From: Anabaena lutea FACHB-196 | Lineage (GTDB): Bacteria > Cyanobacteriota > Cyanobacteriia > Cyanobacteriales > Nostocaceae | Length of the DNA stretch: 64,000 nucleotides | Assembly: GCF_014698305.1 (NCBI RefSeq) | Contig: NZ_JACJST010000002.1 | Coordinates: 1 to 64,000, forward strand | Reading direction: 5' to 3' | In this document: one piece after another, positions 26,920 through 36,348 of the stretch | Numbering within the stretch: position 1 is the first letter of the stretch | Layout: each line of letters opens with the position of its first letter | Position numbers and translations under genes: made by a program | The notes under the pieces: generated by a model | Told to the model about the DNA's origin: nothing | Seen by the model: only the letters and a program-made list of their open reading frames with translations | Database searches by the model: none

Positions 26920-27301
26920 AAAATTTCTCCGAACTGCCTTTCAACTCTCACCTACAGTTTAGGACTGTATGTGGCAGCTGATAAGGGGGGATCAAAGAAT
27001 CTTGGGAAGGAATTTTTGAGATGGGGCTTAGGTACGGAAAGTAGAACTGATGTATTAATGATGGGGAAAGATGGGGAGAATGGGATGCGATCGCACAGTA
27101 AAGGAGTAAAGTTCAAAACTAGCCGATCACTATAGCGAAAGTATTTATTTAGCATATATTTTTTTAAATTGAAATAAAAGAATATTATCTACATTAAAAT
27201 TATTAAATTTATGCGTATTTATCTAAAATACTTTATTTACAAATAACCTTGCTGATATAAAATCAAAGAAGACCTGAATTAATTTAATTAAATCCCTAAA
27301 A

Positions 27302-27973
27302 ATGAAACCAAATAACAATTTATCAGAAATTGATATAAACAAGAGTTTTCTAGATCAAAAACCTTTCCAAAATTTACTAAAAATAGATTCTCTAAAAGTA
27401 GGAGAAAAGCTTAATGCACTGGATTTACTAAAAATTATAGAAGTAATTAAGTATCTGGCTAAGAACCATATAGATATGAAACAATTGGTAGATAGTGGAG
27501 ATGCAGAAGTAGAAATTACTGGTATTGAGTTGGAATATGTATTGAGTGGTAATAAAGAATCTTTTAAAGAAAAATATTATTTGCAATGGCATAAGCAAGA
27601 TGAACAAGAAAAAGATGATAAAGCAGAAATTGATGCTCATGAGGAAAGTAGTTATTTGCAATTAGAATTTTTGCAAAAACTTTCTCATAGATTAGATGAA
27701 CTTAGCGAATTAACTGAGGATGGAAGAATAACGTCGTTTAAGATTCTTTTCTCCATGACACAAAAGAAAGCAAGTCTTCCTATTAATTCTCTAGCTTTAT
27801 TAGATGATTTAGGAGAAACTATAAATTCAGTTAGGAATTTTTTATTTTCTGGCTGTGTAATTAAACCTGATTATTATGAAGGTACTCTTTATAAAAGATG
27901 GTTCTGCAATGGTGACGCATCTGATTGGGTTTTAGATGCTTTTGGAAATAAAAAACCTTGGAGGAGAGGATAA
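27302..27973 (+). CDS. Unknown protein
   Basis: I do not recognise this 223-residue protein. It is polar and mostly helical: a 60-residue N-terminal helical part, a charged KDDKAEIDAHEESSY segment near 110-120, further helices (LEFLQKLSHRLDELSELTEDG), and a C-terminal YEGTLYKRWFCNGDASDWVLD segment rich in Trp. There is no signal peptide or membrane helix. It stands alone on the plus strand, converging on the trypsin-TPR gene with a 32-bp gap. Base composition is low in GC like its surroundings. It may be an accessory gene of the Trypco1/trypsin locus, but that is only position. Confidence 0.6.
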   Translation: MKPNNNLSEIDINKSFLDQKPFQNLLKIDSLKVGEKLNALDLLKIIEVIKYLAKNHIDMKQLVDSGDAEVEITGIELEYVLSGNKESFKEKYYLQWHKQDEQEKDDKAEIDAHEESSYLQLEFLQKLSHRLDELSELTEDGRITSFKILFSMTQKKASLPINSLALLDDLGETINSVRNFLFSGCVIKPDYYEGTLYKRWFCNGDASDWVLDAFGNKKPWRRG

Positions 27974-28005
27974 AAAAGAGAAGAATGAGTTTAAATTCAG
28001 TCAGA

Positions 28006-29838
28006 TTATTGGGTTGTATTAATAATTTGATTAATATTTATTGCCAATTGAGGTTTTTTAGCAGCCAAAGTTTTTAATTCATTAATTATCTCAGCCTTGT
28101 TATGGGAATTACTAGATATTTCCGCGATAATTATTTTATATGTGCGATTAGCATCTGGGAATTTTTTTGCTTGTAATTGAGCCAAACCCAAAGACCGTAA
28201 ACAATTAAGACTTGGTGACATTTGATTGCAAGCAATAGTCAAATCAGAAATAGCTTGTGGGAATTTCTCTTCTTGCAAATATAAATTTCCTCGATTTATC
28301 ATGGCTGTTAACTTGTCTTCTTCTGCAAATTTAGATGTAATGATATAAGTGTAAATTTTGATTGCCTCAGATAAGTTTTCCATATTTGTAAGAATTAATG
28401 CCTGATTTATCCAAAATGTAAAATCTTGGGGAGAAAATTTAGATGCTTCTTTATAAGCTGCTAAGGCTTTGTGACAACTATCTTTATCAATCAGACAGTT
28501 GATTTTACCCTCGTGTTCATACCACCAACCTAACCAGTAATATGCTTCTGCTAAATATTGTCGATTTTCTGGCTTTTTTAAGTCAAAATCTGTTATATTT
28601 TGCTGCTCAGTAAGAGCTAAACTAAGTAACTGAGTCGCTTCTGAAAAATTGCCTTGATCTACATAAATACGACTTAGGTTATAGGCAGTAATTATAGATA
28701 CCAAATACTGCCAGTCTTCCGTTTGCAAATCAGAGTTAGCTGTTGATAAAGAAAGCTTAGACAAATATTTAATAGGTTTCAATTTAACTGTAGTCACAAA
28801 TACTTGTATAGTAGAACCACCACGGGTTCCCCAAATAACTACATCAGCTTGACTAACCTGTTTTTGAGCATCTTCTGCATTATTAGGTGGTGATGTATGT
28901 GTTTTAATATAACAAACTTTAGTATTCATTAATGGGGATGACTGTAAATTTTGTTGAATTTGACTTTCTAACAAGGGACTAAGAGCAGAATTACCAGAAG
29001 ATGTATGAAAATCAAAAATGGCAATCGCCTTTCTCCCTTCTCGATGTGCTTTTTCAAAACAGTTTGGGTTACTTACCCAGTTAGATATAAAGTAAAATAC
29101 TGCTATGGAGAAAACAGGGAATAAAACTAAACTTACTAAAAACCTCAACTTTAAGTTTTTTCTTTTATCTAAACTCAATTGAGGATGAGTCAACTTACCT
29201 AAAGCTGGCCAAACTCTAACAATTTCCTCCACAGGAATCATAAAACCAATTTTAGCTTCTTTACGCCTTTCATCAGCAGCAACAGCCATTCCGACTATAC
29301 CCTGAAGTTGTTCATCCCAAACAGGCGCACCACTAAAACCAGGTTCTAGTCTTGTTCCCACTTCTCCACCTTCTATTTGTACCCAACCTGCGGCTTGTTT
29401 TCCTCCTAATTTTCCACTTGCTTCTAAACCATCATCGTGGTTTAAAGGAAAACCGAAAGTGAGAAATTCATCTCCTCGTAAATTTGTTTCTACAAATAGT
29501 TTTACAGGTTTAACATTTGCAGGTGGAGGATTATTTAATTTCAATACAGCAATGTCTTCTTTACCTGTAACTGAAGTATCACCTTTGGGGGGAATAGGCC
29601 GCCACAAAACCACATTAGCTGTTAATTTAACATCTGACTTAATTAAAGGAAAATCTAAAAATATATCTTCATGAGGTCTGGTTTTACTATCTGCATTAAT
29701 TCCCAATGCTTGAGCCACGACATGAGCGCAGGTAATGACATAGTTTTCATGGACTAAAAAACCAGTACCTACTACTGTACCTTTATAAGTAAAAATCCTG
29801 ACAACAGCTTGCTTTGCTCTCTCAAACGAAGTGTTCAT
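28006..29838 (-). CDS. Trypsin-like protease with membrane anchor and TPR repeats
   Basis: The 610-residue protein starts with a trypsin-like serine protease domain (about 1-215). The triad can be read as H39 (VITCAHVV), D95 (GKEDIAVL) and S169 (EPGFSGAP). A membrane helix follows at about 232-254, then an alpha/beta part (265-370) and TPR repeats at about 380-590. There is no signal peptide, so the protease domain is probably cytoplasmic. It follows the Trypco1 gene after 6 bp. Trypsin-Trypco pairs have been proposed as components of bacterial conflict systems where the small domain regulates the protease. Cytoplasmic targets are unknown. Confidence 0.85.
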   Translation of the reverse strand: MNTSFERAKQAVVRIFTYKGTVVGTGFLVHENYVITCAHVVAQALGINADSKTRPHEDIFLDFPLIKSDVKLTANVVLWRPIPPKGDTSVTGKEDIAVLKLNNPPPANVKPVKLFVETNLRGDEFLTFGFPLNHDDGLEASGKLGGKQAAGWVQIEGGEVGTRLEPGFSGAPVWDEQLQGIVGMAVAADERRKEAKIGFMIPVEEIVRVWPALGKLTHPQLSLDKRKNLKLRFLVSLVLFPVFSIAVFYFISNWVSNPNCFEKAHREGRKAIAIFDFHTSSGNSALSPLLESQIQQNLQSSPLMNTKVCYIKTHTSPPNNAEDAQKQVSQADVVIWGTRGGSTIQVFVTTVKLKPIKYLSKLSLSTANSDLQTEDWQYLVSIITAYNLSRIYVDQGNFSEATQLLSLALTEQQNITDFDLKKPENRQYLAEAYYWLGWWYEHEGKINCLIDKDSCHKALAAYKEASKFSPQDFTFWINQALILTNMENLSEAIKIYTYIITSKFAEEDKLTAMINRGNLYLQEEKFPQAISDLTIACNQMSPSLNCLRSLGLAQLQAKKFPDANRTYKIIIAEISSNSHNKAEIINELKTLAAKKPQLAININQIINTTQ

Positions 29839-29844
29839 AAATGG

Positions 29845-30168
29845 TTAACTTTTCTTCCATTTAAGTGTAATTTCATAGTTACCTTCAACACTAGCACTGG
29901 CGATAATTGCCCCCGCTTCAGCACTCATTTTGATACCAAACTTAACTTCCACCTCGTCAGCAGGCTGATTTAATTGATGTAGCTTATTCATGATCGTATT
30001 AGCGATGGGTTTAATTCTTTCCAATGCAGCTTCAAAAGTCTGTTCTGTCTTACGAAGAATATCCTCTTCTCTACCAATGCGTCTCAGTCCTTCTTCTGAT
30101 TCGGGTTCGTCTATTTCTACGAGAATGTAGGTACCATCTTCTAAGGGAAATTGAATTAAGCGTTTCAC
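29845..30168 (-). CDS. Trypco1 (trypsin co-occurring domain 1) protein
   Basis: The 107-residue protein matches the CU044_2847/Trypco1 family. It begins with IQFPLEDGTYILVEIDEP and ends with VEVKFGIKMSAEAGAIIASASVEGNYEITLKW (about residues 73-105), which forms the typical C-terminal beta sheet. A charged central helix connects the two. The domain is nearly always adjacent to a trypsin-like protease, here 6 bp downstream, and is thought to recruit or control it. No membrane segment. Confidence 0.82.
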   Translation of the reverse strand: MKRLIQFPLEDGTYILVEIDEPESEEGLRRIGREEDILRKTEQTFEAALERIKPIANTIMNKLHQLNQPADEVEVKFGIKMSAEAGAIIASASVEGNYEITLKWKKS

Positions 30169-30328
30169 GAATTTAACCTTTCTTAAAATTTTAATAAGTG
30201 TGATGATTTTATTTAATCACACTCTATCTTAGGATAGATGAATAAAATTTAAATTTTAACAGCGGCGTTCATCTTCTTCTATAAAAGTTAAAATTTGTGA
30301 CAATCATGTAAATTTATATCCACTAATT

Positions 30329-31774
30329 ATGCAGATTCAAACACCAGACTGGGTTAAACACGCAGTTTTCTACCAAATCTTCCCCGATAGATTCGCTAAA
30401 AGCCAACAACCACATAAACAATTATTAAATAATGCAAAATGGGAAGATTGGGATGCAACACCCACACTCCAAGGTTATAAAGGTGGGGATTTATGGGGAA
30501 TTTTAGAACAATTAGACTATATTCAAAGTTTAGGAATTAACGCCATTTACTTTACCCCCATCTTTCAATCTGCTTGTAATCACCGCTATCACACCCATGA
30601 TTACTATCAAGTAGATCCAATTTTGGGAGGAAATGAAGCATTTAAAGAATTGCTAGATGCTGCACATAAACGCAATATTAAAGTAGTTCTGGATGGCGTT
30701 TTTAATCATGCGAGTCGGGGTATATTCTTTTTTCACGACATATTAGAAAATGGACCGCATTCACCTTGGGTAGATTGGTTTAAAATCCAAGGTTGGCCAC
30801 TTGCACCATACACAGGTGATGCACCGGCTAACTACGAAGGTTGGGCGGGAATTCGTTCTTTACCAGTATTTAACCATAATAACCCAGAAGTACGTGAATA
30901 CATTATGGGAATTGCCGAATATTGGATTCAATTCGGTATTGATGGTTGGCGTTTGGATGTACCTTTTGAAATCAAAACTCCTGGTTTTTGGCAAGAATTT
31001 CGGCAAAGAGTCAAAGCCATAAATCCCGATGCTTATATTGTCGGAGAAGTGTGGAGAGATTCCCGCGAGTGGTTAGATGGAACGCAATTTGATGGAGTAA
31101 TGAATTATTTATTTACTGGTCCAACTATTGCATTTACAGCAGGAGATCGTGTAAACGTAAAAGAAGTAAAAGGACGTGATTATCAAACCCATCCACCATT
31201 ATTTGCGACTGAATATGCCGCCAAAATTGAGGATTTATTAAAACTTTATCCTTGGGAAATTCAGCTAACACAACTCAACTTACTCGCAAGTCATGATACA
31301 GCCAGATTAATAACCATTGCTGGTGGTGATATTGCAAGTTTTGAATTAGCAACTTTACTTTTATTGACTTTTCCTGGTGCGCCAAGTGTGTATTATGGTG
31401 ATGAAGTTGGTTTACCTGGTGGATTAGATCCCGATTGTCGTCGTGGTTTTCCGTCAGCAGAAAATTGGAATTTAGAAATTCTCAATCTTCACAAACAATT
31501 AATTTCTCTACGTCACAAATACGAAGCTTTGCGAATTGGTGAATATCAAGTTCTTTATGCACGAGGAGAATTATATATCTTTGCGCGAACTTTAGAAACT
31601 GAGGAATTAATTATTGCTGTGAATGTGGGTACAGAAACTGCAAAGGGTAATGTAGATTGTAGTAGTTTACAAACTCAACCTCATCAAGTTTTATTTGGTA
31701 ATGGAGAGGTGGAATGGAATGGTAAATTGATGGGTTTAACCGTTCCACCGCGTACTGGTTGCATTTTGGGTTAA
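30329..31774 (+). CDS. GH13 alpha-amylase family enzyme
   Basis: The 481-residue (beta/alpha)8 glycosidase hydrolyses alpha-1,4 bonds in maltodextrins or similar glucans. Conserved region I is VVLDGVFNH, region II is GWRLDVPFEI with the nucleophile Asp, region III is IVGEVW with the acid Glu, and region IV is LLASHDT. It starts directly in the catalytic barrel (WVKHAVFYQIFPDRF), so the CBM34 N-domain of neopullulanases is missing; cyclomaltodextrinase-like or maltogenic specificity remains possible. No signal peptide, so it acts on internal glycogen products. Its end overlaps the converging HNH gene by 4 bp. Confidence 0.93.
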   Translation: MQIQTPDWVKHAVFYQIFPDRFAKSQQPHKQLLNNAKWEDWDATPTLQGYKGGDLWGILEQLDYIQSLGINAIYFTPIFQSACNHRYHTHDYYQVDPILGGNEAFKELLDAAHKRNIKVVLDGVFNHASRGIFFFHDILENGPHSPWVDWFKIQGWPLAPYTGDAPANYEGWAGIRSLPVFNHNNPEVREYIMGIAEYWIQFGIDGWRLDVPFEIKTPGFWQEFRQRVKAINPDAYIVGEVWRDSREWLDGTQFDGVMNYLFTGPTIAFTAGDRVNVKEVKGRDYQTHPPLFATEYAAKIEDLLKLYPWEIQLTQLNLLASHDTARLITIAGGDIASFELATLLLLTFPGAPSVYYGDEVGLPGGLDPDCRRGFPSAENWNLEILNLHKQLISLRHKYEALRIGEYQVLYARGELYIFARTLETEELIIAVNVGTETAKGNVDCSSLQTQPHQVLFGNGEVEWNGKLMGLTVPPRTGCILG

Positions 31775-32016
31775 ATATCGAAATGTCGGTGAAAGCGATT
31801 GTCGATATTATTTGTTTTTTGCTGATTACAAGTTAAGCAGAGAGTTTGTAAATTACTAATATCGTTTTTACCACCACGAGACAAAGGGATAATATGATCA
31901 ATGCTGAGATGAGTTTCTCCAGAGACTTTACCGCAGCTTTGACACTGATATTTATCCCTTTGGAAAACGTAGGTTCTGACTTCTGGGGGTATGGGGATTC
32001 GTGGAGTTTTGGTCAT
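31771..32016 (-). CDS. Small HNH endonuclease
   Basis: The 81-residue protein is a minimal HNH domain: CQSCGK at about 25-30, IDHIIPLSRGGKNDISNLQTLCLTCN with the catalytic DH, the Asn and the second CxxC. This size class is common and its targets are unknown; it is not related closely to the HNH at 12.2 kb. The gene follows (on the minus strand) one arm of an inverted repeat at 32.02 kb. Confidence 0.85.
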   Translation of the reverse strand: MTKTPRIPIPPEVRTYVFQRDKYQCQSCGKVSGETHLSIDHIIPLSRGGKNDISNLQTLCLTCNQQKTNNIDNRFHRHFDI

Positions 32017-32019
32017 GAT

Positions 32020-32487
32020 GTTTTTTCACGCAGAGACGCAGAGACACAGAGAGAAAATAAGAGTTATTATGTAGTTTCATTTATCATGCGTCGTAAGTCA
32101 TCAAGAGGTGATTCTGGTTCTTGGATTTGTGTGTCTTCTTCTTCAACGTAAAATTCAATGCTGAGTTTAAATTTTAATTTACCTTTCTTCCAAGATTGAG
32201 AACCTAAGTTTAGTATTTTGACATCCATACCTTCTGTAAAACATTCGGTATTATAATAGTTATGCCTTTCAATATAGTAAATCTTTTGTTCTCTTAATAC
32301 ATTCCAGAAAGCTGTCAAAAAGCTAGTATTAGCGCTCACTTTTTCTAACGCTTGTTTCAATTTACTAAATTTATAAGTCCAATCATTGCTTTCAATCACA
32401 TCATCATCATTAAACTCTATCAACTTAAACTTATCTTCCATATCTCTCCCTCTCTGTGCCTCTGCGTCTCTGCGTGAAAAAATAAAT
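32020..32487. repeat. Inverted repeats bracketing a small ORF
   Basis: TTTTTTCACGCAGAGACGCAG (32020-32052 region) and its reverse complement (32445-32480) form an imperfect inverted pair of over 30 bp. They are copies of the dispersed CGCAGAGACGCAGAG repeat found across these genomes. Between them lies only the 124-residue ORF. The arrangement looks like a small cassette or MITE-like unit. Confidence 0.75.
32067..32441 (-). CDS. Unknown small protein between inverted repeats
   Basis: The frame is open from 32543, but its first 34 codons run through the dispersed repeat (FSRRDAEAQRGRD is the well-known spurious translation of it). I therefore place the start at MEDKFKLIEFNDDD, 32441, giving 124 residues. 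The protein is soluble, acidic at the N-terminus, with helical and strand segments (YYIERHNYYNTECFTEGMDV, LKFKLSIEFYVEEED). It ends EPESPLDDLRRM, which suggests a Trypco1-like or small KGK-like beta domain, but I cannot assign a family. It may be a mobile-cassette gene. Confidence 0.55.
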   Translation of the reverse strand: MEDKFKLIEFNDDDVIESNDWTYKFSKLKQALEKVSANTSFLTAFWNVLREQKIYYIERHNYYNTECFTEGMDVKILNLGSQSWKKGKLKFKLSIEFYVEEEDTQIQEPESPLDDLRRMINETT

Positions 32488-32552
32488 CCTGGGTGAAAAC
32501 AGAAAAACCCTGAACCCAAAATATTATACCTCTTTTTCACCACTTAATTTAG

Positions 32553-35066
32553 CTACATCACCCTCATAGAACCACGAGTTACACCCAATTGATTTTGCAA
32601 TTTCAACTCTCTCCAAATTTGAGAACCTGTGATTTCTCCTTGCAAAAGTAGTTGATAATAATCTATTGTTTTGATCACTTGTTCTGGGGTTTCATTGAGA
32701 AATTCAATTCTCAAATTTTGTAAACCCAAACTTATTAATCTTTGTACATATTCTGCACCAGTTTGTGCAGTACCGTTATATACTGTATTTCTACATCCTG
32801 AATCGGCTTTGAGGATGTGTTCACTACCTACTCTGTCTTTAATTTTGACTTCTTGTTTTTCGCAAGGTCTACCACAGTTGGTGTAATCTGTTCCTGTAGA
32901 GAGAAAAGCACAAAACACGCAATGTTCCATGTGAAACATGGGTATATGTTGATGTATTGTGACTTCAAAATTTTGTGCTGGGTAATTTGTAATTAAATCT
33001 TCGAGTTGGTTAATATTTAAGTCGTATGATGCTGTTAATCTTTCTAAATTAAAGCGATGTTTTAAATAATCTGCTGTTAAGGGATTAGCAATATTTAAGG
33101 AAAAGTCAGCAATACATCTTTCATTGGCAAAATATTCTAATTGGTCATAATTTCTGATTAAATAACCATCAGCATTAGCAGCGAGAACTTGTTTTAAAAT
33201 CCAAGTTTCTCCAGGTTTAGTTATCCGGGGTGGTGCGACAAAGATGCTGACATCTTCTTCATATTCCCGCACTATTTTTACTGCTTCTTGATAATTGCGA
33301 GGATTTTCAAATTCACAATAAACTGTTTTGATATCTGCTGTTAATGCTGCTTTGAGTTGTTGGATATTTCTAACTAAAACAATCAGGGAAGGTAAAGCTG
33401 GGATAGGTGTAGATTTAGAAGTAATTAAATCTTGCCATTTTGCGTGATGATTTAATTGCCAAAGTTTGGGTTTCTTTCTTAATTCTTCTAATTGGGAGAC
33501 TATTTCCCGACGCATTCGGTTTAATTCACTCACGGGTAACATGATATTACCGTTGAGATGATTGATGAAAGTGTCTAAATAGAAAGGAGTATTCCCTAAA
33601 CGTCCAAATTGTTCTTTTATCCTCTCTGTAGTCAGGGGTTTGGTGTGTGCTTCTACCACCAATATTTCTGATTCTACTTGAACTATATTACCAAATTCAT
33701 CACGAGCGATCGCTATTAATTTCTCGCCAATTTCCCCATACACATCTATATTAATAGGTTTAGGAAATTGAGGATTTTCTCCAGCATAACTTTGACGGAT
33801 TTGTTTATCTAGTTCTGGATCATTTGTCTTCCAAACTTTATCACCTATATTTATCCGTCGAAAGTTCAAATTATTTTTGCCAAAACTTAATATTGCGTCT
33901 TTACCTTTTTGGATAACTGCATATATTCTTCCCCCTTCTTCCTTGGTTTCTGGATGTCCACAATCAAAAACAATCCCGTCACCTGGTTTAACTGGTGCTT
34001 CCAGTTTCACGGTAATTTGTTCATTGTAAATGCGGGTAACTTCTCCTAAATAAACACCGCGTTTTTTTCCAAATCTGGCGTGAACAAGTTCTTGATTATT
34101 AATTCCCTCAAACCAACCTGTGTAAAGTCCGCGAGAAAATGCCATTTCTAAATTATATTGGTCTTTACGCAACCCTGATGATTTCTGTTGTAGAGATGTT
34201 TCATGAAACTTCTCTACATTCGTTTTCATTATTTTATCTAACGCTTTTCGATAAACTTGGGTAACGTTAGCAACATATTCTGGTGCTTTCAAACGTCCTT
34301 CTATTTTTAAACAAGTAACTCCAGATTTTACTAATTCTGGTAAAACTTCCAACCCTGCTAAATCTTGAGGACTAAGTAAATATTTGCGATTATCTAAATT
34401 GACAATTTCCCCATCTGCAATTAAATCATAAGGCATTCGGCAAGCTTGAGCGCATTCTCCCCGATTTGCAGAACGTCCTCCTAATGCTTCGCTGGTTAAA
34501 CATTGTCCTGAATATGCGACGCACAAAGCACCGTGGACGAAAACTTCTAAAGGTAAAGAAGTATTTTTTTGGCTAATTTGTTGTTGAATTTTATTAATTT
34601 CTGTAATCGAACATTCCCGCGCTAAAACTACCAATTGACAACCGAGAGATTTTGCAAATTCTACCCCCGCAGCGCTGGTAATTGTCATTTGAGTGGAAGC
34701 GTGAATGGGAAAATCAGGAGAAAGATGACGAATCAGACGACAAATACCCACGTCTTGAACGATGACAGCATCAACACCCGCAGAAATGATAGTTTTGAGG
34801 TATTGCTGTGCTTCCGTCAGTTCCTGCGGAAAAATCAGGGTATTCAGGGTGACGTAACCTTTGACTCCCCGCAGATGCAGAAATTCCATTATTTCAGGTA
34901 AATCTGCTTCCGTGAAATTTTCAGCCCGCATTCTGGCGTTAAACTTATCTAAACCAAAGTAAATCGCATCTGCACCATTTTCTACTGCGGCTTTCGCGCA
35001 TTCCCAATTACCCGCAGGTGCTAGGAGTTCGGGGAGTTTCAGGATAGGTGTAGAGATGCTTGTCAT
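32553..35066 (-). CDS. U32 family protein, RlhA-like
   Basis: The 837-residue protein starts with the U32 pattern LPELLAPAGNWECAKAAVENGADAIYFGL (about 11-39). The family's Cys cluster is visible: LCVAYSGQC and GECAQACRMPYDL near 185-215 and EHCVFCAFLSTGTDYTNCGRPC near 710-730. It also has a DUF3656-like middle part. U32 proteins with this layout include RlhA, which hydroxylates cytidine 2501 of 23S rRNA using an iron-sulfur site and prephenate; others remain labelled peptidases. I favour an RNA-hydroxylation role. The N-terminus at 35066 is standard. It ends 110 bp after the small ORF's repeat arm. Confidence 0.88.
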   Translation of the reverse strand: MTSISTPILKLPELLAPAGNWECAKAAVENGADAIYFGLDKFNARMRAENFTEADLPEIMEFLHLRGVKGYVTLNTLIFPQELTEAQQYLKTIISAGVDAVIVQDVGICRLIRHLSPDFPIHASTQMTITSAAGVEFAKSLGCQLVVLARECSITEINKIQQQISQKNTSLPLEVFVHGALCVAYSGQCLTSEALGGRSANRGECAQACRMPYDLIADGEIVNLDNRKYLLSPQDLAGLEVLPELVKSGVTCLKIEGRLKAPEYVANVTQVYRKALDKIMKTNVEKFHETSLQQKSSGLRKDQYNLEMAFSRGLYTGWFEGINNQELVHARFGKKRGVYLGEVTRIYNEQITVKLEAPVKPGDGIVFDCGHPETKEEGGRIYAVIQKGKDAILSFGKNNLNFRRINIGDKVWKTNDPELDKQIRQSYAGENPQFPKPINIDVYGEIGEKLIAIARDEFGNIVQVESEILVVEAHTKPLTTERIKEQFGRLGNTPFYLDTFINHLNGNIMLPVSELNRMRREIVSQLEELRKKPKLWQLNHHAKWQDLITSKSTPIPALPSLIVLVRNIQQLKAALTADIKTVYCEFENPRNYQEAVKIVREYEEDVSIFVAPPRITKPGETWILKQVLAANADGYLIRNYDQLEYFANERCIADFSLNIANPLTADYLKHRFNLERLTASYDLNINQLEDLITNYPAQNFEVTIHQHIPMFHMEHCVFCAFLSTGTDYTNCGRPCEKQEVKIKDRVGSEHILKADSGCRNTVYNGTAQTGAEYVQRLISLGLQNLRIEFLNETPEQVIKTIDYYQLLLQGEITGSQIWRELKLQNQLGVTRGSMRVM

Positions 35067-35123
35067 TTGCTTTAGTCAGAGTGATGTCAGTTTATAGATT
35101 GTATCTAAGTTGGGGGGTGGTTG

Positions 35124-35845
35124 GGGGAAGGTTAAGATCCCTGACTTCTCATTTAATGATTTCAATAAATGATTAACCAGTGTAAGCAGTCGGGGATTTG
35201 AGTTTTATAATTGAATACCTAACTTCAGAAAAAACACCTCATTTCTTATATACCCTCAGAATTGGGGTTACTTTTGGATTTTGGGGGTTACTCAGGTTTA
35301 CTCTATAGGTAGTTCTCAAAAAATCTTCGTTTTTGTTCCCTTTAACTGTGACTATATAATGGTTGAGTTTAGATTTGTCTCGCTCAAATTTTTCAATCAA
35401 TTTATTTTGCAGTATTTCAGCGTTTTTCAGTCTTTTGGATAACTGTCTACCAATTCCTAAACAGAATACTCCTGTATTGTCAGGAAATGTATTTACTTGT
35501 AAGTAGTATGGCCGATTATTGGATTTAAAGTGATCTGTTAACCAAATATATCCTCTATTTGGGGGAGTTAGTTTTGTAAAAGTCTCTTTGGTTCTCTCAT
35601 TAAAACCACAATTTCTATCCATAATTAGTTCACCAGATATTGCGGGTTTTGAGAGAGTGACTACAAATGTAGAACATAAGGTTAGGGTTGCTAAGTTCCC
35701 AGCGATAAATTTTGACAGTTTCAACATCAGAAACTCCTGTGGTTTTGGTATATTAATAGAGACTGTTTTTTCTCTGGGAAAGTTTCATCTCCCAAACTTT
35801 TTGTTCATAGGTTATTGCAATGATTAAATAAGAAGTCGGGGATCT
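35124..35845. repeat. GATCCC(C/T)GACTTCT inverted repeats around a small gene
   Basis: AGATCCCTGACTTCTCATTTAA at about 35135-35156 is mirrored by TAAATAAGAAGTCGGGGATCT at about 35825-35845. A further AGTCGGGGATTTG copy is at 35191-35203. The pair brackets the secreted orphan. These are dispersed repeats in Nostocales; whether they form a mobile unit here is open. Confidence 0.5.
35239..35727 (-). CDS. Secreted protein of unknown function
   Basis: The 162-residue protein has a signal peptide (KLSKFIAGNLATLTLCSTFVV, cleavage probably after AISG near residue 32). A mature domain with two Cys (DRNCGF, VFCLGIG) follows that could form a disulfide in the periplasm. The C-terminal 50 residues are basic with a strand pattern (HYIVTVKGNKNEDFLRTTYRV). 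I do not recognise the family. It stands alone, between dispersed repeats. Confidence 0.65.
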   Translation of the reverse strand: MLKLSKFIAGNLATLTLCSTFVVTLSKPAISGELIMDRNCGFNERTKETFTKLTPPNRGYIWLTDHFKSNNRPYYLQVNTFPDNTGVFCLGIGRQLSKRLKNAEILQNKLIEKFERDKSKLNHYIVTVKGNKNEDFLRTTYRVNLSNPQNPKVTPILRVYKK

Positions 35846-35898
35846 GGTTTGAATACCCTACAAAATTTGATGAATACTCTCAATGACCTGTTCAATAA

Positions 35899-36162
35899 GG
35901 TTTACTGCATCATTACTGGTCAGTTTTAATTGAATCTGTGACATCACATGGTCTAATTGATGTCAAGCGCAAAAATGAACTACAAAATTTGTTCAAAAAT
36001 TCTAAAATACCGCTGGTAATAGTGACAGCTTTCCTTAACCGCAAAACAATAAAAGAATATTTATCAGAAATTTCCTGGGAAACTGATGTATGGGTAGCGG
36101 AAGATGCAACTCATTTGATTCATTTCAATGGTGAACATCTTTTGCAACCTGATCAAGTATAG
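35899..36162 (+). pseudogene. Remnant of a BsuBI/PstI-type restriction endonuclease
   Basis: The open frame reads HYWSVLIESVTSHGLIDVKRK, then IPLVIVTAFLNRKTIKEYLSEISWETDVW and THLIHFNGEHLL. This is the C-terminal signature of the BsuBI/PstI restriction endonuclease family (ExVTSHG, VTAF, ISWETxVW, HxIHFNGE). Full enzymes are over 300 residues; only about 87 remain, starting inside the nuclease core, and there is no proper start (a GTG at 35938 is internal). No methyltransferase gene is nearby. It is the decayed end of a lost restriction-modification system. The rest of 35846-36348 shows no gene. Confidence 0.8.
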
Positions 36163-36348
36163 AGATAATATCTAACTATAAATCATACAAAACTGCTGAT
36201 ACCTCTCACTCTAGCAAAAATAGAAAATTATCAATAGTTGTATAAAAAATTGATAGTAAAATGTAAAAAAGTATAACAGACACCCTAAATAATCTACAAT
36301 CAGGAACTAAACTGTTTTCTTGCCCTAACTCGGTACAATAGTATATTT

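Noticed and set aside
26952-27155. 67-codon frame upstream of glgC
   Set aside because: Low-complexity Pro/Ser/Leu translation of promoter-region DNA, no ribosome site; better explained as the divergent leader region.
32442-32543. N-terminal extension of the small ORF at 32.07-32.44 kb
   Set aside because: It translates the dispersed CTCTGCGTCTCTGCG repeat, a common source of false starts in these genomes.
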